From positions 1 through 64,000 of the forward strand of contig NZ_FNRT01000002.1 of the NCBI RefSeq assembly GCF_900105585.1: a stretch of 64,000 bases of DNA, read 5' to 3'. Below are positions 1 through 8,206 of this stretch, in pieces. A model generated the notes under the pieces. The model did not search any database, was not told the origin of the DNA, and saw nothing but the letters and a program-made list of their open reading frames with translations. The stretch's first letter is position 1; each line of letters opens with the position of its first letter. The translations under genes and the position numbers were made by a program. Source of the stretch: Nocardioides exalbidus. Lineage in GTDB: Bacteria > Actinomycetota > Actinomycetes > Propionibacteriales > Nocardioidaceae.

Positions 1-717
1 CCACGTGCGCCACCCGGCGTACACCGCGAGCGGCAGCGTGCCCACCCACCACCCCGGCGCCGTACGACGACCGCGCGACGGCACGAGGGACACGACGAGC
101 ACGGCAGCGGCGACGAGCAGCGTCGTCTCCCGGGTGAGGGCGGCAGCGGTGAGCGCGAGCGCGGCGAGCAGGTGCCGGTGGGAGCGGAGGAGCACGAGCG
201 CACCGAGGAGCAGCAGCCCGGCGAGCGGCTCGGTGAGGTCCTGGCCGAGACCGACGAGGAAGCCGGCCCAGAGGGCCGGGACGGCTCCCCACCACACGCC
301 GCGACCGAGCCGCCGGGCGGTGCAGGCGGCGACGAGGGCGATCCCCGTGACGGCGAGCAGGTTGACCACCACGAGAGCGGCCGCCACCAGCGCGTGGCGA
401 CCGCCGAGCGAGCCGAGCCAGGCGGTCAGCGGGTACCCGATGCGGGTCTGCCAGTAGGCGGGGGTGAAGGTGATGCCGTGGTCGGAGACGGCGCGCGTCA
501 GCGGGTCGAGCGCGATCCGGAAGTAGGCGCGGCCGTCGTAGACGACGAACCCGTCGAGCCCGCCGACCAGGGCGGCCCTGGCCACGACGAACACCACGTG
601 CAGCGCGAGCACCGCGACCGCGACGGGCAGGGCGGCGCGCAGGGTCGCGCGGCCGGACGGGACGGACGGTCGGCCGGGCGCGTGGGTCCCGGCCACCGCC
701 TCACCGTCCGCGGACAC
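1..717 (-). CDS. multi-pass membrane protein, possible glycosyltransferase (3' end cut by window)
   Basis: The frame is open for 239 codons from a GTG at 717 to the window edge, so the C-terminus is missing. After a polar N-terminus of about 25 residues there is a hydrophobic helix (near residues 28-48), then a loop with the strings YDGRAYFRIALDP and YWQTRIGYP, then several more Leu/Val/Ala-rich helices. An aromatic, Asp/Arg-containing first loop followed by many helices resembles DUF2029/GT87- and GT39-like membrane sugar transferases, but I see no decisive motif. The start lies 17 bases inside the 3' end of the preceding broken flippase gene, so the two were probably cotranscribed. Membrane location is well supported; enzymatic function is a guess. 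Confidence 0.6.
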   Translation of the reverse strand, partial: MSADGEAVAGTHAPGRPSVPSGRATLRAALPVAVAVLALHVVFVVARAALVGGLDGFVVYDGRAYFRIALDPLTRAVSDHGITFTPAYWQTRIGYPLTAWLGSLGGRHALVAAALVVVNLLAVTGIALVAACTARRLGRGVWWGAVPALWAGFLVGLGQDLTEPLAGLLLLGALVLLRSHRHLLAALALTAAALTRETTLLVAAAVLVVSLVPSRGRRTAPGWWVGTLPLAVYAGWRTW

Positions 718-1566
718 CTGCCGGCTCCCCCGCGTGCCGGGACGGCGCGGCGAGGCCCGCTGCCGTCGACGCGAGGAGGGCGAGGAGGAAGTCGGCCACC
801 GCGTGCGCGACCCGCGAGAGCAGGGCGACCGCGACGGCACCGGGCACCCCGAGCACGGGCGCGAGCAGCGCGACGAGCACCGCCTCGCGCGCGCCGACAC
901 CGGCGGGTGCGAAGACGACCAGCACGCCGACCGCGTGGGCGAGCGCGAAGGCCGCCGCCGCGGCGAGCAGGCTCGGTGCCGCGGCCCTGCCGGTCACGAG
1001 CAGCAGGAGCGATGCGCCGTAGGCCAGCCACACGAGCGCCATCAGGGCCACTGAGCGCGCCACTTCCGCCGGACCCAGCGCGGCCCGCACCCCGTGTCCG
1101 GCGAGGCGGTCGGCCAGCAGGCGCAGCAGCGGCGGGGAGAGCGACGCCGCGCCGACGAGCAGCGCGGCCCAGCCCCACAGCGGGCTGAGGCAGGTCCCGC
1201 ACCGCCCATCTGCCTCGAGGGTGGCGAGAAGAGTTTGAGCGGGCGGGCAGTCGTGGCGCCGGCCGAGCTGCGCCTGACGGCGACGCTCCGACGGAGCCGG
1301 ACGTACTTCCGAGCTGGCCGACGAAGAAGACCGCGCGGCGTCGCGAGGGCCCGACCTCGAGCCAGCCACCGCAGCAGCAGCCGCCAGAGCACCCCGTCAG
1401 CGCGAGCCCGGCGACCGCGCAGAGCACCGCGCGGCAGCCGGAGCGGACCGGTGCGGAGCCGCGTCGCCGATCTCGTCCCAGCGACCCCGGAACCCCACCA
1501 GGCGAGGGTGAGGGTGAGGAGGACGAACAGGACGCGGGCGAGCTGGAGCGCCCGTCGGCGGGTCAC
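701..1566 (-). pseudogene. frameshifted UPF0104 / lysylphosphatidylglycerol-synthase-like membrane protein
   Basis: This segment encodes recognisable pieces of the UPF0104 integral membrane family, but they hop among all three frames. The N-terminus starts at a GTG at 1566 (MTRRRALQLARVLFVLL, first helix). RWDEIGDA, VLCAVAGLALTG, VLWRLLLRWLA, VFFVGQLG, KYV and QAQLGRRHD follow, each needing a frame change. From about 1300 to 701 one frame is intact and holds the C-terminal helices, including VFAPAGVGAREAVLVALLAP, the family's typical C-terminal signature. A stretch near 1200-1240 also looks shortened. As read it cannot make a full protein; either several small indels have accumulated or the sequence has errors here. 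The GTG overlaps the stop of the upstream methyltransferase (GTGA), so it was once in that operon. Confidence 0.7.
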
Positions 1567-2300
1567 GTCACCCCGGCGTCACGGGTGGGCACCAGCGACG
1601 AGTGCAGCAGGGCGGTGCGCGTCGGGTAGGGCAGGGCGGGCGTGAGGCCGCGGGTCATGGTGACCGAGACCCGGTCGCCGACCGCGGCGACCGTGCTGTC
1701 GATGGCGTCGACGTAGCGCCGGCGGTCGACGTTGTCGAAGACGATGACGCCGCCGGGGGCGAGCCGGTCGACGGCCCGGGCCAGGCACGCCTCGCGAGCG
1801 CGGCCGTCGATGACCACCAGGTCGAACTCGCCCGGCACGTCGTCGATCGCGGCGACGTAGTCGGCGAAGTCCAGGCCACCGTGGCCAGGCTTCGCCGAGC
1901 CCACGACCGGCGCGTCGCTGGCGACCGGCTCGACGACCCGGAGCTCGACGTTGTCCGGCAGGCGGGGCGCGATCATCGACGCCCAGCCGGCGTGGTGCTC
2001 GACCGAGTGGACGGAGCCCGCCCGGGAGGCGAGCCACATCGTCGAGGCGCCGGAGCCCCACTCGAAGACGCGCGCGCCGGGGTGCTCGCGCAGCCAGTCC
2101 GCGGCCCGGTCGGCCGAGTCGAACGTCCACCACGGCACGTCGAGCTCCTGCAGCCCGTCGACGTCGTGGATCGCGAAGAGCGAAAGCAGCCACGTGGCCG
2201 TGCGCGAGCGCGGGGCGCGGCGGCGCAGACAGCCGAGGACGCCGATCGCGCGCAGCGGTGCCGCGACGAGGCGGACGAGACGGACGTAGAGCGACTTCAC
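1563..2300 (-). CDS. class I SAM-dependent methyltransferase
   Basis: This 245-residue protein has a glycine-rich SAM-binding motif, FEWGSGAS, near residues 79-86, an acidic strand end (HSVEHH) near 98-103, and VVIDGRARE near 162-170 followed by PGGVIVFDN, the layout of a Rossmann-fold methyltransferase. It begins at a GTG whose bases overlap the stop of the upstream glycosyltransferase (GTGA at 2297-2300), and its own stop overlaps the GTG of the broken flippase gene. Translational coupling with a polyprenyl-phosphate-type glycosyltransferase suggests it modifies a sugar or sugar-lipid of the envelope. The acceptor cannot be read from sequence. The N-terminal 40 residues are basic and hydrophobic and may associate with the membrane. 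Confidence 0.75.
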   Translation of the reverse strand: MKSLYVRLVRLVAAPLRAIGVLGCLRRRAPRSRTATWLLSLFAIHDVDGLQELDVPWWTFDSADRAADWLREHPGARVFEWGSGASTMWLASRAGSVHSVEHHAGWASMIAPRLPDNVELRVVEPVASDAPVVGSAKPGHGGLDFADYVAAIDDVPGEFDLVVIDGRAREACLARAVDRLAPGGVIVFDNVDRRRYVDAIDSTVAAVGDRVSVTMTRGLTPALPYPTRTALLHSSLVPTRDAGVT

Positions 2301-3298
2301 CGGATGCCGGCCTTCCGTGGGACAGGAGCGTCGATCGCGGGCGTGGTGGGCACGCGGAGGATGTCGTAGCGGGCGCGCTTGGTGTGCTCGAGGTTCGCCT
2401 CGATGAGCGCGCGGTTGGTGCGGATCAGGTCGGAGACGATGCCGAGCATCACGCAGAGCGACGACACCACGACCAGCGCGGCGCCGACGAGGAGCGACTG
2501 CACGTGGCCGCCGCCCTGCCCGGCCGCGGCGAGGACGGCGTACCGGAGGTAGGGCAGCAGCCCCAGCACCCCGAAGAGCATCGCCATCACGCCGAAGATC
2601 ACGTAGGGGCGGTACATCACGTAGGCGCGCACGATCGCGGCACCGGAGCGGAAGACGTGCTGGCGCGTGGAGGAGAACAGCCGTGACTCGCGGGTCTTGG
2701 CGTTCGTGATCACCGGCAGGCTCGCGATCGCGAGGTTCTTGTTGCCCGCCTGGATGATCGTCTCCATGCAGTAGCTGAAGCGCGTGACCGTGTTGAGCCG
2801 CATCAGCGACTCGCGCGAGTAGGCGCGGAAGCCGCTCGCGGCGTCGGGCAGCTCGGTGCGCGCGGCGATGTTGACCACCCGCGAGCCGAACCGCTGCAGC
2901 GCCTTCTTGGCCGGCGAGAAGTGGTCGATCAGCCCGACCTGCCGGTCCGCGATGACGATGTCGGCCTCGCCGCGCAGGATCGGCTGGACCAGGTCGGCGA
3001 TGCGCTCCTGGGGGTACTGGTTGTCGCCGTCGGTGTTGACGACGATGTCGGCACCGATCGCGAGGGCGTGGTTGACCCCGTCGGTGAACGAGCGGGCGAG
3101 GCCCTGGTTGCGCGGGTGGCTGACGATCTCGGTGACGCCGAACGACCGGGCCACCTCGACGGTCCGGTCGGTGCTCCCGTCGTCGACGACGAGCACGACG
3201 ATCTCGTCGATGCCCGGGATGGACCCCGGGATCGACGAGAGGACGAGGGGAAGGGTCTCCTCCTCGTTGAGGCACGGGACCTGCACCACGAGCTTCAT
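2297..3298 (-). CDS. GT2 glycosyltransferase, DPM1/polyprenyl-phosphate type
   Basis: The protein has 333 residues. The GT-A domain carries VVDDGSTD at 38-44 and NTDGDNQY near 88-95 (nucleotide- and metal-binding acidic motif), as in dolichyl/polyprenyl-phosphate mannosyl- or glucosyltransferases. Two hydrophobic helices lie near residues 225-250 and 258-285, anchoring it in the membrane. The likely reaction is transfer of a sugar from a nucleotide donor to polyprenyl phosphate; which sugar is unknown. I chose the ATG at 3298 because the protein aligns from MKLVVQVPCLNEEE and a TAGCGT hexamer sits 7 bases upstream, which fits a leaderless transcript; a longer open frame reaching 3424 has no family similarity. 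It heads an operon with the methyltransferase and the broken flippase. Confidence 0.85.
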   Translation of the reverse strand: MKLVVQVPCLNEEETLPLVLSSIPGSIPGIDEIVVLVVDDGSTDRTVEVARSFGVTEIVSHPRNQGLARSFTDGVNHALAIGADIVVNTDGDNQYPQERIADLVQPILRGEADIVIADRQVGLIDHFSPAKKALQRFGSRVVNIAARTELPDAASGFRAYSRESLMRLNTVTRFSYCMETIIQAGNKNLAIASLPVITNAKTRESRLFSSTRQHVFRSGAAIVRAYVMYRPYVIFGVMAMLFGVLGLLPYLRYAVLAAAGQGGGHVQSLLVGAALVVVSSLCVMLGIVSDLIRTNRALIEANLEHTKRARYDILRVPTTPAIDAPVPRKAGIR

Positions 3299-3305
3299 GT
3301 CCGCG

Positions 3306-3311
3306 ACGCTA
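3306..3311 (-). promoter_or_regulatory. -10 box of a leaderless promoter
   Basis: On the minus strand this reads TAGCGT, matching the actinobacterial TANNNT -10, and lies 7 bases before the glycosyltransferase ATG at 3298. No clear -35 was identified. Confidence 0.5.
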
Positions 3312-3409
3312 GGGACGACCCGGTACCCACGGACCTCACCCAGGTGACGGGTCGGCGAACGATGGGCGAGCGCTCGGCCACAGCCCTCGCCCGCCACCCG
3401 CCCGGCGCG

Positions 3410-3415
3410 GACAAT
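3410..3415 (+). promoter_or_regulatory. possible -10 box, leaderless promoter
   Basis: GACAAT lies 7 bases before the ATG at 3423. The match to TANNNT is imperfect (G at the first position), but the spacing equals that of the other leaderless genes here. Confidence 0.35.
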
Positions 3416-3422
3416 GGCGCGC

Positions 3423-4832
3423 ATGCCCCGGCGGCTGGTCCCCCTCCTCCTGTTCGTGCTCCTCGCGGGCGTCTACGCGCTCACCACGAACCCCGATCCG
3501 AGCCCCGACGCGTTCACCGCCGACTTCGCCGGGCGCCACATCGCGCTGACCGGCGACCCCGTCCCGGACATCTCGGGCTTCCCCTACCTCGACCACAACA
3601 TCATCCGCGAGACGTGGATCGTCGAGACCGCCGACGGACGCGAGGCGGTCGGTCGCGCCCCGGGCGTGATCGCGGCCGTCGTCCCGGCGTACGCCCTCGC
3701 CCGCCCGGCCACGGTCGACCCGCTGCCCGGAGGGCTGACCGCCGCCCTCCTCAGCGCGCTGGCCGTCGTGCTGTTCTTCCTCGTCCTGCGCGACCGGATC
3801 GGCACCCACGCCGCCCTCGTCGCCTCGGGCATCCTCGGCCTCGCGACCCCGGTCTGGTCGGTGTCGGCCGACGCCGTCTGGCCGCACACCCTCACCACGC
3901 TCGGCATCCTCGGCACCGCGTGGGCCGCGGACCGCCGGCGCTGGTGGCTGGTCGGGCTCTTCGGAGGGGTGATGCTGTGGGGCCGGCTCCACGCCGCCCT
4001 CGTCTGCGCGGTCGTCGGGCTCGGCCCGGCCTGGACGCGCCGCCGGCCGGCGATCGCCGTCCGCGTCGGCGTGGTCGCGCTCGCCTCGCTCGGGCTGTCC
4101 TCGGTCTGGACCCGGTGGATGTACGGCTCGTGGGACCCGACCTCGGGCTACCGCGCCGGCGACTTCATCGGCAACGCGGCGGGCTACGCCCTCGACCCGC
4201 TCAACTGGCTGGGCTTCGTCGTCTCCGCCGACCGGGGCCTGCTCTGGTGGGCACCGCTGCTGCTGGTGCTCGGTCCGACCGCGTGGCGGCACCGCGGTGA
4301 CCTGCCCGACTGGAGCCGCTGGCTGGCCGCGGGCGGGGCGGCGTACACCCTCAGCCAGGCGGTGCTCAACCGCTTCAGCGGCGGCGACCACTTCTACGGC
4401 TACCGCACCAGCCTCGAGCTCGTCGTCAGCCTCTCCCCGGCGCTGGCGCTCGCGACCCCGTGGCTCTCGGAGCGCGCGCGCCGCTGGTTCGTCCCGGTCG
4501 CGGTGCTCCAGCTGGTGCTGATCGCGCCCGGGGCGATCTCGGACGACATGTATGCCAAGGTGCGCGACGTCTGGTGGCGCAACGCCTTCGTCGACGCGCT
4601 CCTCACCCGCCCGACCGAGCTGCTGCCGCTGGTCGCGCTCACGATGGCGGTCGCCCTCGTGGCCGTGCGGCTGCTCCACACCGCACCCGCGACGGCCTGG
4701 CTCGACCGCGCCGACCTTCCCGGCGCCGGGCTCAGGAAGGCTGCTGCAGGCTCAGGTTGCGCGCCACCGTCGACGACAGACGGACCGCTCGTCCCGCCCA
4801 TCCCGGAGTGGCACCCGCCAGCCCGCAGGTAG
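3423..4832 (+). CDS. polytopic membrane protein of unknown function
   Basis: The 469-residue protein opens with an uncleaved signal-like helix (LVPLLLFVLLAGVYAL), then a polar segment of about 60 residues (PDPSPDAFTADFAGRHIALTG, HNIIRETW), then about eight to nine hydrophobic helices. The large first extracytoplasmic loop and helix-rich body resemble bacterial GT39/DUF-type membrane glycosyltransferases, but no acidic catalytic motif is convincing. Two starts are possible, ATG 3414 and ATG 3423; 3423 has GACAAT at leaderless spacing. The last 33 residues (from about 4732) are low in hydrophobicity and are encoded antisense to the 3' end of the convergent MetE-like gene, so the original C-terminus may have been shorter. 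Confidence 0.65.
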   Translation: MPRRLVPLLLFVLLAGVYALTTNPDPSPDAFTADFAGRHIALTGDPVPDISGFPYLDHNIIRETWIVETADGREAVGRAPGVIAAVVPAYALARPATVDPLPGGLTAALLSALAVVLFFLVLRDRIGTHAALVASGILGLATPVWSVSADAVWPHTLTTLGILGTAWAADRRRWWLVGLFGGVMLWGRLHAALVCAVVGLGPAWTRRRPAIAVRVGVVALASLGLSSVWTRWMYGSWDPTSGYRAGDFIGNAAGYALDPLNWLGFVVSADRGLLWWAPLLLVLGPTAWRHRGDLPDWSRWLAAGGAAYTLSQAVLNRFSGGDHFYGYRTSLELVVSLSPALALATPWLSERARRWFVPVAVLQLVLIAPGAISDDMYAKVRDVWWRNAFVDALLTRPTELLPLVALTMAVALVAVRLLHTAPATAWLDRADLPGAGLRKAAAGSGCAPPSTTDGPLVPPIPEWHPPARR

Positions 4833-5751
4833 GGGTCACGACGAGGTGCTCGTCGACGACCTCGGGGTCGAGGCCGAGCATGTCGAGCCAGCGCTGCACC
4901 CGCTCGGTGAGCCGCGCGTCCGACGGGTCCGTCGCCGGGTCGTCGCTGGCGGACGTGGACGGTACGACGCCCAGTGCGGCGCTGCGACCGCCCTCCAGGG
5001 CCTCCGCGAAGGTGTCGAGGTCGGCGGGGCCGAGCACGTCGAGGTCGGCCGACAGGCCGACGACGCCCGTGCCCGCGACGAGGGACCACGGCGTCTGCGG
5101 GGCGCAGGAGTGCACCCAGGCCTCTCCCCCGGCGTCGGTGATCGCGGCGACCACCCACTCGAGGTGCGCGGACAGCTCGGGCGGGTCGACGCGGCGGTGC
5201 CGGCCGAAACCGCTGGCGGTCGGGACGTGGGCGAGGGAGACCGCGGCGAGCGCGGGCTCGTCGAGCTGCACGATCCACCGGTCGACGCCGGTGATCCTGC
5301 GGCGCAGGTCGGCGAGGTGGACACGGACGCCCTCGGCGAGCGACTGGGCGAGCTCGCGGCGCGCGCCGTGGTCGCTGAGCACCTTGTCGCCGCGCGGCTT
5401 CTCGACGGTGGCCGCGAGCGTCCACGGCCCGGTCACCTGGGTCTTGAAGGTGCCCACGTAGCCCTGCGCGAGCTCCTCGACCGCGTCGAGGTCCTGCGCG
5501 AGCAGCGAACGGGCGCGGCGGTGGTCGACGCCGCTGGTGTCGGTGAGCCGCCAGCCGGCGGGCTGGAGGTCGGCGGCGAGCCCGTCGACGACCGCGAGCG
5601 CCCGTCCGGTCATCCCGGCCGTGACCCCGCGCCCGGGGACCTCGGGGACGTGCGGGAGGTCGGGCAGCTCGCCGAGCACCACGCGGACGGCCTCGGCGTA
5701 CCCCTCGTCGGTGGTGCCGGGCATCGACCCGACACCGGTCGCCGTCGTCAT
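4732..5751 (-). CDS. short cobalamin-independent methionine synthase-like protein (MetE C-domain)
   Basis: The 339-residue protein resembles only the catalytic C-terminal half of MetE (full MetE is about 760 residues). GVGSMPG at the N-terminus, LDEPAL near 166, VHSCAPQ (a His-x-Cys zinc-ligand pair) and VTPTCGLAG (third Cys ligand) fit the zinc-thiol methyltransferase fold. The start ATG at 5751 overlaps the mnmA stop (ATGA), so it is coupled to mnmA and the cysteine desulfurase. Family knowledge suggests thiol methylation, possibly of homocysteine from a methylated donor, but a folate-binding N-domain is absent and the donor is unknown. Its 3' end overlaps the convergent membrane gene by 101 bases. 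Confidence 0.8.
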   Translation of the reverse strand: MTTATGVGSMPGTTDEGYAEAVRVVLGELPDLPHVPEVPGRGVTAGMTGRALAVVDGLAADLQPAGWRLTDTSGVDHRRARSLLAQDLDAVEELAQGYVGTFKTQVTGPWTLAATVEKPRGDKVLSDHGARRELAQSLAEGVRVHLADLRRRITGVDRWIVQLDEPALAAVSLAHVPTASGFGRHRRVDPPELSAHLEWVVAAITDAGGEAWVHSCAPQTPWSLVAGTGVVGLSADLDVLGPADLDTFAEALEGGRSAALGVVPSTSASDDPATDPSDARLTERVQRWLDMLGLDPEVVDEHLVVTPTCGLAGATPGWAGRAVRLSSTVARNLSLQQPS

Positions 5752-6851
5752 CGGCCGACGCCGACCGGGCGGGTGGCGGCGATGGTGGCCGAGCCGACGA
5801 CGCGGGTGCCGTCGTAGATCACGGCCGCCTGGCCGGGCGCGATGCCCTCGGCGGGGTCGAGCAGCTCGATCGCGACGCGGTCGCCCTCGACGGTGACGAC
5901 CGCGCGGTGCTCCCGTCCGTGGGCGCGCAGCTGGACGGTGCCGTCGACGCGCTCGGGGACGGTGCCGCACCAGCGCGGCCTGGTCCCGGCGACGTGGTCG
6001 ACCGCGAGCCGCTCGCGCGGGCCGACGGTGACCGTGCCGGAGACCGGCTCGATGTCGAGGACGAAGCGCGGCTTGCCGTCGGCGGCCGGGACGCCGAGCC
6101 GGAGCCCGCGGCGCTGGCCGATGGTGAAGCCGTAGGTGCCGGTGTGGCTGCCGACCGTCTCTCCGGTGGTCGCGTCGACGATGTCGCCGCCGTGGTTGGG
6201 GGCGCGGTCTCCGAGCTTCTCGCGCAGCCAGCCCGCGTTGTCGCCGTCCGCGACGAAGCAGATGTCGTGCGAGTCGGGCTTGTCGGCGACCAGCAGGCCG
6301 CGGGCCTCCGCCTCCCGGCGGACGGCCGGCTTGTCGGTGTCGCCCAGCGGGAACATCGAGTGCCGCAGCTGGTCCTGGTCGAGCACCCCGAGGACGTAGG
6401 ACTGGTCCTTGCCGTGGTCGACGGCCCGGTGCATCTCGATGAGGCCGTCGGCACCCGTGCGCAGCTGCGCGTAGTGGCCCGTCGCGACGGCGTCGAAGCC
6501 GAGCGCGAGCGCGCGGTCGAGCACCGCGGCGAACTTGATCTTCTCGTTGCACCGCAGGCACGGGTTGGGCGTGCGGCCGGCGGCGTACTCGTCCATGAAG
6601 TCCTCGACCACGTCCTCGTGGAAGCGGTCGGACAGGTCCCAGACGTAGAACGGGATGCCGATCACGTCGGCGGCGCGACGGGCGTCGTTGCTGTCCTCGA
6701 TGGTGCAGCAGCCCCGTGCCCCGGAGCGGTACGACGCCGGGTTGCGGCTCAGCGCCAGGTGCACGCCGGTCACGTCGTGGCCGGCCTCCTTCGCGCGAGC
6801 GGCGGCGACGGCGGAGTCCACCCCGCCGGACATGGCGGCGACGACGCGCAT
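5748..6851 (-). CDS. mnmA: tRNA-specific 2-thiouridylase MnmA
   Basis: This 367-residue enzyme thiolates U34 of tRNAs for Lys, Glu and Gln, using ATP and sulfur passed on from a cysteine desulfurase. The PP-loop SGGVDS is at residues 8-13, the first catalytic cysteine is in NPCLRCN near 96-102, and the second is in [11 protein letters not shown] near 200. GHYAQL and PNHGGDIVD are also typical. Length is normal for the family. It lies 13 bases downstream of the cysteine desulfurase gene and overlaps the following MetE-like gene by ATGA, so sulfur donor and acceptor are in one transcription unit. A CC pair near residues 48-49 (RGCCTIED) is usual in actinobacterial versions. Confidence 0.96.
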   Translation of the reverse strand: MRVVAAMSGGVDSAVAAARAKEAGHDVTGVHLALSRNPASYRSGARGCCTIEDSNDARRAADVIGIPFYVWDLSDRFHEDVVEDFMDEYAAGRTPNPCLRCNEKIKFAAVLDRALALGFDAVATGHYAQLRTGADGLIEMHRAVDHGKDQSYVLGVLDQDQLRHSMFPLGDTDKPAVRREAEARGLLVADKPDSHDICFVADGDNAGWLREKLGDRAPNHGGDIVDATTGETVGSHTGTYGFTIGQRRGLRLGVPAADGKPRFVLDIEPVSGTVTVGPRERLAVDHVAGTRPRWCGTVPERVDGTVQLRAHGREHRAVVTVEGDRVAIELLDPAEGIAPGQAAVIYDGTRVVGSATIAATRPVGVGR

Positions 6852-6864
6852 CAGCGGGCCACCC

Positions 6865-8046
6865 TCATCGGGCCCTGGCGGCCCGGGCGCGCTCGACGAC
6901 CGGCCCGATCGCCTCGACCAGGCGGTCGATGTCGCCCGGGGTCGTGGTGTGGCCGAGCGAGAACCTCAGCGAGTGGCGGGCCTGGTCGTCGTCGCAGCCC
7001 ATCGCCAGCAGCACGTGGGAGGGCTGGGGCACGCCGGCCGAGCAGGCCGAGCCGGTCGAGCACTCGATGCCGCGCGCGTCGAGGAGCATCAGCAGCGAGT
7101 CGCCCTCGCAGCCGGGGAAGCCGAGGTGCGCGTTGCCCGGCAGCCGGGTCGGGCCCGTCGGGGTGCCGTGGAGGTGGGCGTCGGGGACGACCTCGCAGAC
7201 CCGCCGGACCAGGTCGTCGCGCAGCTCGGCGACGCGGATCGCGTGGTCGTGCTGCGCCTTCACCGACGCCTCGACCGCGGCTGCGAGGCCGGCGATGGCG
7301 GGCACGTCGAGGGTGCCGCTGCGGATGTCGCGCTCCTGCCCGCCGCCGTGCACCAGCGCGCTCACGGCCAGGTCACGGCGTACGACGAGCGCACCCACGC
7401 CGTAGGGGCCACCGACCTTGTGACCGGTGAAGGTGAGGGCGTCGACGCCCGAGGCGGCGAAGTCCACCGGCTCCTGCCCGAGCGCCTGCACGGCGTCGGT
7501 GTGCACGGGGATCCGGTGCTCCGCGGCGAGGGCGACGACCTCGTCGATCGGCTGCAGCGAGCCGACCTCGTTGTTGGCCCACATCACCGAGATGAGCGCG
7601 ACCGACCCGGGGTCCCTCGCCACTGAGTCGCGGAGAGACTCGAGATCGAGCACGCCCTCGGACGACACCGGCAGCAGCTCGACCTCGGCGCCGTCGGACT
7701 CGGCCAGCCAGTGCAGCGGGTCGAGGACGGCGTGGTGCTCGATGGCGGTGGAGAGGATGCGCGTACGACGCGGGTCCTCCGCGCGGCGCGCCCAGAAGAT
7801 GCCCTTGAGGGCGAGGTTGTCGGACTCGGTGCCGCCGGAGGTGAAGACGACGTCACCCGGGCGCGCGCCGATCATCCCGGCGATGGCCTCGCGCGACTCC
7901 TCCACGACCCGGCGCGCGCCGCGTCCGGACGCGTGCAGCGAGCTGGCGTTGCCGACGCCGCCGAGCTGCCGGGTCATCGCCTCGACGGCGACCGGCAGCA
8001 TGGGCGTGGTCGCGGCGTGGTCGAGGTAGACGAGCGGGGTGGTCAT
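6865..8046 (-). CDS. iscS: cysteine desulfurase (NifS/IscS family)
   Basis: This 393-residue PLP enzyme removes sulfur from cysteine as a protein persulfide. The PLP lysine is Lys210 in TFTGHKVGG, the upstream HTDAVQALG holds the Asp/Gln that bind the cofactor, and the active cysteine is Cys335 in STGSACSAG on the short loop. No SufS-type features or Fe-S cluster scaffold genes are nearby; the adjacent mnmA suggests that tRNA thiolation is its main partner, though general supply for Fe-S clusters is possible. TAGGCT lies 9 bases before the ATG, so the leader is at most a few bases. The symbol iscS is by family; nifS would be equally acceptable. Confidence 0.93.
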   Translation of the reverse strand: MTTPLVYLDHAATTPMLPVAVEAMTRQLGGVGNASSLHASGRGARRVVEESREAIAGMIGARPGDVVFTSGGTESDNLALKGIFWARRAEDPRRTRILSTAIEHHAVLDPLHWLAESDGAEVELLPVSSEGVLDLESLRDSVARDPGSVALISVMWANNEVGSLQPIDEVVALAAEHRIPVHTDAVQALGQEPVDFAASGVDALTFTGHKVGGPYGVGALVVRRDLAVSALVHGGGQERDIRSGTLDVPAIAGLAAAVEASVKAQHDHAIRVAELRDDLVRRVCEVVPDAHLHGTPTGPTRLPGNAHLGFPGCEGDSLLMLLDARGIECSTGSACSAGVPQPSHVLLAMGCDDDQARHSLRFSLGHTTTPGDIDRLVEAIGPVVERARAARAR

Positions 8047-8080
8047 GACCTGCCAAGCCTACGCGGGGGCCGAGAGGCGC

Positions 8081-8143
8081 GGAGAACTGCGGCCGTACGA
8101 CGACCAGCACGCCGCCCCGACCGTCGTCCGGCCGCAGTTCTCC
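8081..8143. repeat. strong inverted repeat between divergent genes
   Basis: Arms at 8081-8095 and 8129-8143 are perfectly complementary over 15 bases (GGAGAACTGCGGCCG and its complement). After a two-base bulge a further six pairs form (8099-8104 with 8123-8128). It sits between the divergently transcribed cysteine desulfurase and metalloprotease genes, so it cannot be a normal terminator. It may be a regulatory protein site, an RNA element of one leader, or a dispersed palindrome. Confidence 0.7.
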
Positions 8144-8194
8144 CGACCGTCCGCCGGCTTTCCCGTTCCGGCCGCGCGCGGACGGGTCCACGCC

Positions 8195-8200
8195 TACGCT
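8195..8200 (+). promoter_or_regulatory. -10 box of a leaderless promoter
   Basis: TACGCT ends 6 bases before the ATG at 8207 of the metalloprotease gene and matches TANNNT. Confidence 0.45.
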
Positions 8201-8206
8201 CCCGCC

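Noticed and set aside
172..1188. A 338-codon plus-strand frame near the left edge
   Set aside because: It is charged and repetitive, while the minus strand encodes membrane proteins with hydrophobic helices in this region.
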